From JAWOFN01 sp046497505 [NCBI: bacterium] (GTDB lineage Bacteria > Blakebacterota > Blakebacteria > Blakebacterales): DNA of 10,011 nucleotides. A program made the translations under genes and the position numbers. This document shows positions 1 through 5,607 of this stretch, one piece after another. The stretch is taken from positions 1-10,011 of the forward strand of contig JAWOFN010000095.1 of NCBI GenBank assembly GCA_046497505.1, in the 5' to 3' direction. The number at the start of each line of letters is the position of its first letter. The first letter of the stretch is position 1. A model generated the notes under the pieces. That model was not told the DNA's origin. It was given only the letters and a program-made list of their open reading frames with translations, and did no database searches.

Positions 1-50
1 CACATCAGCACGTGGTGGCTCCTGGCGGGCTGATTTCCAAAATGAACACT

Positions 51-138
51 TGGTGCCGGGGGCGGGATTCGAACCCGCACTCCGCGAAGCGGAAGGGGAT
101 TTTAAGTCCCCGGTGTCTGCCAGTTCCACCACCCCGGC
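51..138 (-). tRNA. tRNA-Leu (anticodon UAA)
   Basis: A complete class II tRNA can be folded on the minus strand. The acceptor stem is GCCGGGG paired with CCCCGGC, followed by discriminator A and a genome-encoded CCA (plus-strand TGG at 51-53). The anticodon loop is CUUAAAA between GGGGA and UCCCC, so the anticodon is UAA (plus-strand 102-104), which reads UUA and, by wobble, UUG. The long variable arm (a TCCGC/GCGGA stem with a short loop) and discriminator A are typical of leucine tRNAs. The T arm is GCGGG-TTCGAAT-CCCGC. The gene is unspliced and stands alone. A weak TACGAT box at 145-150 lies 6 bases upstream of its 5' end, but no matching -35 was found. I saw no clear terminator in the 50 bases downstream. 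Confidence 0.97.
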
Positions 139-213
139 ACGGAAATCGTAGTCTGCCCGTTCATCTTGGTCGTCATCAGGACCCTTTGCAATCCCCATCC
201 CTCGACACACAAA

Positions 214-235
214 GGCCCGCCCCGGAAGGCGGGCC
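214..235 (-). terminator. Hairpin terminator after the dodecin gene
   Basis: An 8-bp perfect GC stem (GGCCCGCC at 214-221 with GGCGGGCC at 228-235) encloses a 6-base loop. On the minus strand it is followed by only a short T run (CTTTG), so it is a strong hairpin with a weak U tract. It lies about 37 bases after the dodecin stop, where an intrinsic terminator for that gene would be expected. Confidence 0.6.
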
Positions 236-272
236 CTCGGAAGAAGCAATGGCTGCCGCGCGGGGCTTCCGA

Positions 273-473
273 TCACTCCTCCAGGATGAAGGTCACCTTG
301 GCGGTGATGCGGTACTTGGTGACCGCGTTGTTCTCGACGATGGCCTCCCAGTCCTTCACATAGACGTTCTGGATGTTGCGCACCGTCTTGGAGGCCTGCC
401 GGACCGCATCTTCCACGGCATCTTCCAGATTCGAACCTTCAGCCAGGACCTCGATGACTTTCGCAAGGGCCAT
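273..473 (-). CDS. Dodecin family protein
   Basis: This 66-residue protein (starting MALAKVIEVLAEG) matches the dodecin family in length and order: a beta strand, one helix containing the AVRQASKTVRNI motif, then two long strands ending KYRITAKVTFILEE. Family members form hollow dodecamers that bind flavin, or in some subfamilies other ligands, in the cytoplasm. In classical flavin dodecins a tryptophan follows the RNL/RNI motif and stacks on the isoalloxazine ring. Here that place holds Asn36, and the only Trp is residue 42, so flavin binding should not be assumed; the arrangement looks closer to the SecE2-type (calcium) dodecins. I chose the ATG at 473 because GGAG (480-483) lies 6 bases upstream and the family usually begins at this methionine. 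An in-frame ATG at 485 would add four residues (MERR). The gene is monocistronic, with a hairpin downstream. Confidence 0.9.
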   Translation of the reverse strand: MALAKVIEVLAEGSNLEDAVEDAVRQASKTVRNIQNVYVKDWEAIVENNAVTKYRITAKVTFILEE

Positions 474-479
474 CCTTCG

Positions 480-483
480 CTCC
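480..483 (-). promoter_or_regulatory. Ribosome binding site deciding the dodecin start
   Basis: GGAG on the minus strand lies 6 bases before the ATG at 473, a good Shine-Dalgarno spacing. The competing ATG at 485 overlaps this motif and has no comparable site upstream. Confidence 0.55.
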
Positions 484-527
484 ATTCCACTGGGATGAAC
501 AGCTAATGAACGCCATCTACTACTAAC

Positions 528-556
528 AAGATACGGGGTTGTGCACGGAGGACCAA
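528..556 (-). promoter_or_regulatory. Candidate sigma-70-type promoter for the dodecin
   Basis: On the minus strand TTGGTC (551-556) and TATCTT (528-533) are separated by exactly 17 bases. They match 3 of 6 and 4 of 6 consensus positions. Transcription would start near 521, giving a leader of about 48 bases before the dodecin ATG. The same TTGG...17...TA pattern occurs before the symporter gene. This is pattern recognition only. Confidence 0.35.
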
Positions 557-699
557 CAGGTGCCTGTCCGCTGCCGCTCCGCGCCTCTGCCTCCGCAGCG
601 GTCTCCGCCCCGTATGGCGCGACGTATGGTCTGGCATGCGCCCCTCACCCTGCTGTACTCATGGTAGAGATGGAACGAACGTCTCTTCCCTGGAGCATC

Positions 700-705
700 G
701 AGAGG
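700..705 (+). promoter_or_regulatory. Ribosome binding site deciding the DUF2891 start
   Basis: GAGAGG lies 6 bases before the ATG at 712. It supports this start over in-frame upstream candidates at 541 (GTG) and 661 (ATG), which would bury the lipoprotein signal inside the protein. Confidence 0.5.
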
Positions 706-711
706 CACACC

Positions 712-1845
712 ATGGAATATCGCAGCGCCCCTCTTCACCTGCTTCTGCTTATCTTCCTCGTCTCCTGTGAAGGGGGGCAGGGGGCCGGGCCACCTTCCGA
801 AGACTTCCCTCTGCTCACGGTGGAGGACGCTTCTCTCTTCGCCGGTCTGGCGCTGGAGAGCATCCAGCGGGAGTACCCCAACAAGCTCGAGCATGTGATG
901 AACGGGCCGGAGGGTGTGGAGAGCCCCTCCGAGCTGCACCCGATCTTCTACGGGAGCTTCGACTGGCACTCCAGCGTGCACGGCCACTGGATGCTGGTGC
1001 GGCTGATGCGGGCCTTCCCCGACCTGCCGGAGGCGGATGAGATCCGCAGGGTGCTCGGTGTGCACTTCACCCCGGAACATGTGGCGACGGAGGTGGCCTA
1101 TCTGGGGCAGCCGAACCGCGCATCCTTCGAGCGGACCTATGGGTGGGCGTGGCTGCTGAAGCTGGCCGAGGAACTGCGGGTCTGGGACGACCCGGACGGA
1201 GACAGGTGGGCCGAGACCCTACAGCCCCTGGCGGACGCCTTCGTGGGTCGGTACATGGACTTCCTGCCCAAGCAGCAGTATCCGATCCGCCGGGGCGTGC
1301 ACCCCAACACGGCCTTCGGGATCGCCTTCGCGCTGGATTACGCCCGGGCGGCCGGGGAATCGGAGTTCGAGACACTCCTGCTCCAGCGTGCACGGGACTA
1401 CTTCGATTCCGAGGTGGACTATCCTGCCCGCTGGGAGCCGGACGGCGATGACTTCTTCTCGCGCTCCCTCGTCGAGGCGGACCTGATGCGGAGGGTCCTG
1501 CGACCGGTGGGCTTCGCGGAGTGGTTCGGGGCGTTCCTCCCGGGCATCCCGGACGGCGAGCCGGCCTCGCTGCTGGAGCCCGCGGATGTCTCCGACCGCT
1601 CCGACCCGAAGATCGTGCACCTGGATGGGCTGAACCTGAGCAGGGCGTGGTGCATGCGGGGAATCGCCGGGGCGCTGCCTGCCGGTGATCCGGCCGTCCC
1701 GGTCCTGGAGGCCTCGGCCGCCCGGCACGCCCGGGCCACGCTCCCCCACATCGCTAGCGGAAACTACGAGGGGGAGCACTGGCTGGCCTCGTTCGCCGTC
1801 TACATGCTGACCGAGGGAACAGGGACCGGAGGGATGGACCGATGA
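712..1845 (+). CDS. DUF2891 family lipoprotein
   Basis: This 377-residue protein begins with a lipoprotein signal: a hydrophobic run at residues 8-18 and the lipobox LVSC with Cys19, followed by a short Gly-rich linker. Glu20 after the cysteine suggests it is not an Asp+2 Lol-avoidance type, so outer-membrane attachment is plausible. The rest matches DUF2891, a family of unknown function with an all-helical, toroid-like composition. Visible family features are DWHSSVHGHW (residues 84-93, three closely spaced histidines), a YGWAWLLKL segment, a YPIRRGVHPNTAFG segment, an R/E-rich FFSRSLVEADLMRRVL helix, and the C-terminal NYEGEHWLASFAVYMLT. No reaction is established for the family; the conserved histidines and aromatics hint at a ligand or sugar-like substrate, which is inference. 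The start is set by the lipobox and the RBS at 700-705. The stop overlaps the next start (ATGA), so this gene and the methyltransferase are probably co-translated. Confidence 0.85.
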   Translation: MEYRSAPLHLLLLIFLVSCEGGQGAGPPSEDFPLLTVEDASLFAGLALESIQREYPNKLEHVMNGPEGVESPSELHPIFYGSFDWHSSVHGHWMLVRLMRAFPDLPEADEIRRVLGVHFTPEHVATEVAYLGQPNRASFERTYGWAWLLKLAEELRVWDDPDGDRWAETLQPLADAFVGRYMDFLPKQQYPIRRGVHPNTAFGIAFALDYARAAGESEFETLLLQRARDYFDSEVDYPARWEPDGDDFFSRSLVEADLMRRVLRPVGFAEWFGAFLPGIPDGEPASLLEPADVSDRSDPKIVHLDGLNLSRAWCMRGIAGALPAGDPAVPVLEASAARHARATLPHIASGNYEGEHWLASFAVYMLTEGTGTGGMDR

Positions 1846-2432
1846 GCGAAGAAGACGGTAACGGGGAGAAGAAGCGTCATCGCCACCACGGGAAGTCGAG
1901 CCGCTCCTTCCTGGACGCCGGGGCGATCCTGGATGGGTTCGGGCTGGGTCCCGACGAGACGGTCCTCGACCTGGGATGTGGGGACGGGCACTTCGCCATC
2001 GAGGCCGCGGAACGGGTGGACTTCGACACGGCGGTCTATGCCCTGGATCTCTGGCCCGATTCCATCGAGGGACTGCGAGAGGAACTGGAGGACCTGGGAC
2101 TCCGCAAGGTGAAGCCCATCCTGGCCGACGCCACCGAGGAGATCCCCCTGCCCGCCGACACCGTGCGGGTCTGCATCATGGTGAACGTGCTTCACGGGTT
2201 CGTACACAACGGGGAGTTCGACGACCTGATGGAGCAGCTGGTGCCGGTGCTGCACACCAGGTGCCGGATCCTGATCGTGGACTACCGCAGGGTGGAGGAT
2301 GAGCACGGCCCGCCCCTGGAGGTGCGGGTGGACCCGGAAGAGGCCCTCAGCCTGTTCGAGCCGTACGGGTTCAGCATGGGGAAGGAAGTCGAGGTGGAGA
2401 AGAACCGCTACGCGGTGGAGCTGGTGCGCTGA
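1842..2432 (+). CDS. Class I SAM-dependent methyltransferase with His/Lys-rich N-terminus
   Basis: This 196-residue cytoplasmic protein has the Rossmann methyltransferase core. Motif I is VLDLGCGDGHF (residues 41-51), and an acidic strand-2 residue, Asp69 in YALDLWP, would bind the ribose of S-adenosylmethionine. It continues with ADATEEIPLP (motif II region), VNVLHGF, a RILIVDYRR strand, and a C-terminal PYGFSMGKEVEVEKNRYAVEL substrate-side region. It resembles the UbiE/type-11-like small methyltransferases common in methanogens and anaerobic bacteria, whose substrates are mostly unknown. Residues 9-21 form a basic, histidine-rich tail (KKRHRHH then GKSSR) before the fold, which may bind metal or nucleic acid (inference). 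The start ATG overlaps the DUF2891 stop, and GGAGGG lies about 8 bases upstream inside that gene. The pair shares a transcript, but one product is lipid-anchored outside the cytoplasm and the other is not. Confidence 0.88.
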   Translation: MSEEDGNGEKKRHRHHGKSSRSFLDAGAILDGFGLGPDETVLDLGCGDGHFAIEAAERVDFDTAVYALDLWPDSIEGLREELEDLGLRKVKPILADATEEIPLPADTVRVCIMVNVLHGFVHNGEFDDLMEQLVPVLHTRCRILIVDYRRVEDEHGPPLEVRVDPEEALSLFEPYGFSMGKEVEVEKNRYAVELVR

Positions 2433-2465
2433 CCTTCCGTCTCGCGCAGGCGGGCGTTCTTCTCC

Positions 2466-3824
2466 TCAGACGGGCGAGGTCTCCATCCGGTCCAGGTATT
2501 TTTTCACGGCGCTGGCGGCGATGCCGGCCAACCCCAGGATCCCGATGAGGTTGGCGAAGGCCATCATGCCGTTGAAGACATCGCCGATGGACCATGCCAC
2601 CTCCACCCGCAGGACCGAGCCGAGGAAGATCATACCGCAGAAGATCCACCGGAAGGGGCGCCGGATCCGGAAGCCCAGCAGGTAGGCATAGGAGATCTCG
2701 CCGTAGTAGGGGTTGGCGATGAGGCTGGAGATGCCGAAGAGGAGGGAGGAGGCGGCCACGATCAGCCCGCCGATGCCCGGGAGGGCGGCGTTGAACGCCC
2801 GTACCGTCATCTCGGTGCTGGTCCCCTCGGTCCAGGCCCCCGTGACGAGCACGACCAGGGCGGTGAGGGTGCAGACCACGAAGGTGTCGATGAACACATC
2901 CAGCGAGGCGATGAGTCCCTGCCGAACCGGCTCGCTGGTCTTCGCCGCCGCGTGGAAGACCGCCGCGGTCCCGGTGCCTGCCTCGTTAGAATAGGCTCCC
3001 CGGGCCAGCCCGTACCGCATGGCCCGTGCCACCGTGGCCCCGGCGATCCCCCCGCCCAGGGCACTGGGTTTGAAGGCCCCCACGAAGATCAGCCCCAGCG
3101 CCTCTGGGATGCGCCCGGCGAAGAGGATGAGGGTGAGCAGGCCCCCGCCGATGTAGAGCACGACCATGAAGGGGCTCAGGAACTCGGTCACCCGGGCGAT
3201 GCTCTTGATGCCCCCGATGATCACCGCCCAGACGATGAGGGCCAGCAGGAAGCCGGAGACCACCGGCTCGATCCCCAGCTGGGCCTCCAGGGCCAGGGCG
3301 ATGGAGTTGCTCTGCACCGTGGTGGTGGCGAAGAGGGCCTTCCCCCCCATGAAGAAGGCGAAGATCCCCGCCAGCCACGGCAGGCCCAGGCCGCGGCTGA
3401 TATAGTACATCGGGCCCCCCGCCACCGTGCCGTCGGGTGCGAAGGTCTTGAAGTGCTGGCCGAGGATCGCTTCCACGATCTTGGTGGCCATGCCGAAGAG
3501 GGCGGAGAGCCACATCCAGAAGATGGCACCCGGTCCCCCCATGGCGATGGCGGTGGCCACACCGGCGATGTTGCCGTTCCCGATGGTGGCGGCCAGGCTG
3601 GTGGTCAGAGCCTGGAAGGGGGAGATGTCTCCCCCCCGCTCATCGCTCGTCTCCCCGTAGTCCCCCCGGCCCAGTCCGAAGCGGAAGGAGAGGCCGAGGC
3701 GGCGGAGCTGGACGAACCGCAGGCGGATGGTGAGATAGAAGCCCACCCCCAGCAGGAGGACCACCATCTGGGGGCCCCATACGACGGCACCCATGGACTG
3801 GAGGATTCGTTCTGCGGCATCCAT
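2466..3824 (-). CDS. AGCS family sodium/alanine (glycine) symporter
   Basis: This 452-residue inner-membrane protein is the usual length for the alanine/glycine:cation symporter family, which imports small neutral amino acids with Na+ (or H+) through a LeuT-like fold of about 11 membrane segments. Diagnostic stretches are the N-terminal GDISPFQALTTSLAATIGNG followed by NIAGVATAIAMGGPG (about residues 66-105), WLSALFGMATKIVEA, GGPMYYISRGLG, and the signature SNEAGTGTAAVFHAAAKT (Asn280 begins NEAGTG) followed by PVRQG and VFIDTFVVCTLTALV. The start at 3824 (MDAAERILQ) is the usual short N-terminus just before the first hydrophobic segment. An in-frame open stretch extends upstream to 4769, but it lies antisense to the beta-barrel gene and has no family similarity. 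There is no Shine-Dalgarno sequence; instead a -10 box ends 8 bases before the ATG. The gene is convergent with the methyltransferase across a 33-base gap. Substrate choice between Ala and Gly cannot be read from sequence. Confidence 0.96.
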   Translation of the reverse strand: MDAAERILQSMGAVVWGPQMVVLLLGVGFYLTIRLRFVQLRRLGLSFRFGLGRGDYGETSDERGGDISPFQALTTSLAATIGNGNIAGVATAIAMGGPGAIFWMWLSALFGMATKIVEAILGQHFKTFAPDGTVAGGPMYYISRGLGLPWLAGIFAFFMGGKALFATTTVQSNSIALALEAQLGIEPVVSGFLLALIVWAVIIGGIKSIARVTEFLSPFMVVLYIGGGLLTLILFAGRIPEALGLIFVGAFKPSALGGGIAGATVARAMRYGLARGAYSNEAGTGTAAVFHAAAKTSEPVRQGLIASLDVFIDTFVVCTLTALVVLVTGAWTEGTSTEMTVRAFNAALPGIGGLIVAASSLLFGISSLIANPYYGEISYAYLLGFRIRRPFRWIFCGMIFLGSVLRVEVAWSIGDVFNGMMAFANLIGILGLAGIAASAVKKYLDRMETSPV

Positions 3825-3832
3825 GGTGCGGC

Positions 3833-3861
3833 ATTGTAATAGGAGGTGCCCCTCGGCCCAA
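3833..3861 (-). promoter_or_regulatory. Candidate promoter of the AGCS gene (possible leaderless start)
   Basis: On the minus strand TTGGGC (3856-3861) and TACAAT (3833-3838) are separated by 17 bases. The -10 matches 5 of 6 consensus positions and the -35 only 3 of 6. Only 8 bases separate the -10 from the ATG at 3824, so transcription would begin at or within a base or two of the start codon. The missing Shine-Dalgarno fits this reading. Confidence 0.45.
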
Positions 3862-3951
3862 GTCTCTCCACGTCGCGGGGGCGGGAGGGCTGGATTCGGG
3901 CTGCAGAGCGCATCATACTGCGGATACCCTCTGGAACCCCGACCGGAAGGG

Positions 3952-3957
3952 AAGGAG
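3952..3957 (+). promoter_or_regulatory. Ribosome binding site deciding the beta-barrel gene start
   Basis: AAGGAG lies 5 bases before the GTG at 3963. It supports the GTG start, which gives a compact signal peptide, over the in-frame upstream ATG at 3846 or the downstream ATG at 3981. Confidence 0.6.
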
Positions 3958-3962
3958 CCGCC

Positions 3963-4760
3963 GTGAACCGACCCCGGAGTATGTCCCTGTGTATCGCCAC
4001 CCTCGCGTGCGTGTTGACAGCAGCGGTGTTGCTGCCGCAGCAGGCCCGCGCCCAGGTCTCTGTGGACATCGAGAGCGGGCTTGCGTTCAGCGGATACAAC
4101 GATGTGCAGGTGCCCCGGGAGACAGGGACGCGCTTCAGCCTCTCCGAGGACCTGGAGGTGGACCGCAGCCCCTTCCTGCGCCTGAGGATGGAGTGGGACC
4201 TGAACGAGAGGCATACCCTGGGACTGCTCTACGCCCCGCTGACCCTGGACGCCTCGGGCTCGGTACCTTCGCCGCTGGTCTTCGAGGGGGTGACCTTCCC
4301 CGCCAGCTCCCCGCTGGATGCCTTTTACACTTTCAACAGTTACCGGCTGACATGGCGCTACAACCTGCGGACCCACGAGGGGTTCCGTGCCGGGATGGGG
4401 CTCACCGCCAAGATCCGGGATGCCGCGATCCGCATCGAGGGGGGCGGACTGGAATCGGAGAAGACCAATGTGGGCTTCGTGCCGCTGCTGCACTTCCTTG
4501 CGGCGTGGGAGCTCGCCGACACGCTGGACCTGCTGCTGACCGGGGATGCCCTGGCCGCACCGCAGGGTCGGGCGGAGGATGTGTTCGCCGGCATCAAGAT
4601 CCGTTCCGGCGGAGGTCCGTTCAAAACACTGCTTGCGGATTCCGGCACGGTGGAATACCGGCTCGGCTACCGGATCGTGGAGGGGGGCGCGAACGTGGCC
4701 GAGGTCTACAACTTCGCACTCATCCACTATGTCAGCCTGGGTGTCCGGGTGAGCTTCTGA
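3963..4760 (+). CDS. Predicted outer-membrane beta-barrel protein, function unknown
   Basis: The product is 265 residues from a GTG start with a good RBS. Residues 1-30 form a Sec signal peptide: basic NRPR, a hydrophobic core at about 8-24, and an ARA|QV cleavage site after residue 30. The mature part of about 235 residues alternates polar and hydrophobic residues (for example FLRLRMEWDL, TLGLLYAPLTL, SYRLTWRYNL, VEYRLGYRI) and ends VSLGVRVSF. The terminal Phe with alternating hydrophobics is the beta-signal recognised by the BAM complex. This points to a small barrel of roughly 8-12 strands in the outer membrane. I do not recognise the family; a generic porin-like or OmpW-like barrel is possible. 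It is too short for a FadL-type fatty acid channel. It is the first gene of a plus-strand run, divergent from the symporter, with the DUF1295 gene only 10 bases downstream. Confidence 0.75.
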   Translation: MNRPRSMSLCIATLACVLTAAVLLPQQARAQVSVDIESGLAFSGYNDVQVPRETGTRFSLSEDLEVDRSPFLRLRMEWDLNERHTLGLLYAPLTLDASGSVPSPLVFEGVTFPASSPLDAFYTFNSYRLTWRYNLRTHEGFRAGMGLTAKIRDAAIRIEGGGLESEKTNVGFVPLLHFLAAWELADTLDLLLTGDALAAPQGRAEDVFAGIKIRSGGGPFKTLLADSGTVEYRLGYRIVEGGANVAEVYNFALIHYVSLGVRVSF

Positions 4761-4770
4761 GGAGGGCATC

Positions 4771-5559
4771 GTGGGACTGATCCCCGAACTGGCGCTGGTG
4801 GTCTTCCTCTACATGACGGCGCTCTTCCTGCTGGCCTGGGCCGTGGAGGACAACTCCATCGTGGATATCGCGTGGGGGCCGGGGTTCATCCTTATCGCCT
4901 GGCTGTCGATGCTCTGGGGCAGCGGGCCCCTGACACGTCCGCTCCTGGCCACCGGGATGGTCACGATCTGGGGCTCCCGACTGGCCGCCCACATCTATTT
5001 CCGCAACAGGGGACAGGGGGAAGACCGCCGCTACGCGGCCTGGCGCCGGCAGTGGGGCCGCTGGTTTCGGCTGCGCAGCTTCTTCCAGATCTTCATGCTC
5101 CAGGGGTCGCTGATGCTGGTGATCGCCTGGGAGGTGGTGCTCATCAACACCCGTTCAGGGAGCGGGCTGGGCTGGCTGGACGGCATCGGCGCGCTGGTCT
5201 GGTTGACCGGCTTCTGTTTCCAGGTGGTGGGTGATGCGCAGCTGGCCCGTTTCAAGCGGGATCCCTCCAACCAGGGCGACGTGCTCGACACAGGGCTCTG
5301 GCGGTATACCCGCCACCCGAACTATTTCGGAGAGGCCGTCATGTGGTGGGGTATATTCCTGGTGGCCCTGAACGTGTCCGGCGGCTGGATGGGGGTCGTG
5401 AGCCCGCTGGTCATCACAGGACTCTTGCTCCGGGTCTCCGGAGTGCCCATGCTGGAAAGGGACATGGCGGAACGACGGCCGGGCTACCGTGAGTATGTGA
5501 GTCGTACCAGCTCGTTCTTCCCCATGCCTCCCAAGCGGGATGGAGCCGAAGAGGCATGA
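4771..5559 (+). CDS. DUF1295 integral membrane protein (steroid 5-alpha-reductase-like fold)
   Basis: This 262-residue polytopic protein starts at GTG, 4 bases after GGAGGG (4761-4766). It matches the DUF1295 family throughout: an early DNSIVDIAWGPGF segment, WGSRLAAHIYFRNRGQGEDRRY on the cytoplasmic side, LWRYTRHPNYFGE (residues 176-188), and a C-terminal MLERDMAERRPGYREYVSRTSSFFP. The R-Y-x-R-H-P-N-Y-F-G-E motif is shared with the C-terminal catalytic region of steroid 5-alpha reductases, sterol C14 reductases and isoprenylcysteine methyltransferases, where it lines the cofactor site. Six to seven hydrophobic segments are visible. A reductase or transferase acting on a lipid in the inner membrane, probably using NADPH or SAM, is the likely role, but the substrate of DUF1295 proteins is not established. 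Tight spacing to the barrel gene (10 bases) and 48 bases to the kinase fusion suggest one operon. Confidence 0.9.
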   Translation: MGLIPELALVVFLYMTALFLLAWAVEDNSIVDIAWGPGFILIAWLSMLWGSGPLTRPLLATGMVTIWGSRLAAHIYFRNRGQGEDRRYAAWRRQWGRWFRLRSFFQIFMLQGSLMLVIAWEVVLINTRSGSGLGWLDGIGALVWLTGFCFQVVGDAQLARFKRDPSNQGDVLDTGLWRYTRHPNYFGEAVMWWGIFLVALNVSGGWMGVVSPLVITGLLLRVSGVPMLERDMAERRPGYREYVSRTSSFFPMPPKRDGAEEA

Positions 5560-5607
5560 ACGGGCCCTCCCGAAAGAGGAACGATTTTCCGTGGAAGTGA
5601 TGCGAAC

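Noticed and set aside
145-173. Promoter for the tRNA-Leu gene
   Set aside because: TACGAT at 145-150 is a fair -10 on the minus strand, but the hexamer 17 bases further up (ACGACC) is not a -35, and the start site would coincide with the mature 5' end.
12-506. Plus-strand open frame across the tRNA and dodecin
   Set aside because: It runs antisense through a tRNA gene and a recognised dodecin, and has no family-like segment.
541-711. Upstream extension of the DUF2891 gene to a GTG at 541 or an ATG at 661
   Set aside because: The extension is low-complexity and Pro/Ala-rich, and would place the lipoprotein signal internally. The ATG at 712 has a well-spaced RBS and a textbook lipobox.
2433-2465. 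Bidirectional terminator between the convergent methyltransferase and symporter genes
   Set aside because: The 33-base gap has no convincing inverted repeat with a T tract on either strand.
3846-3962. Start of the beta-barrel gene at the ATG at 3846
   Set aside because: It would add 39 residues before the signal peptide. The GTG at 3963 has AAGGAG 5 bases upstream and starts a normal signal sequence.
3825-4769. N-terminal extension of the symporter frame on the minus strand (about 315 residues)
   Set aside because: It is antisense to the beta-barrel gene, has a His/Gln/Pro/Gly-rich composition typical of reverse-frame GC-rich DNA, and AGCS proteins begin at the ATG at 3824.
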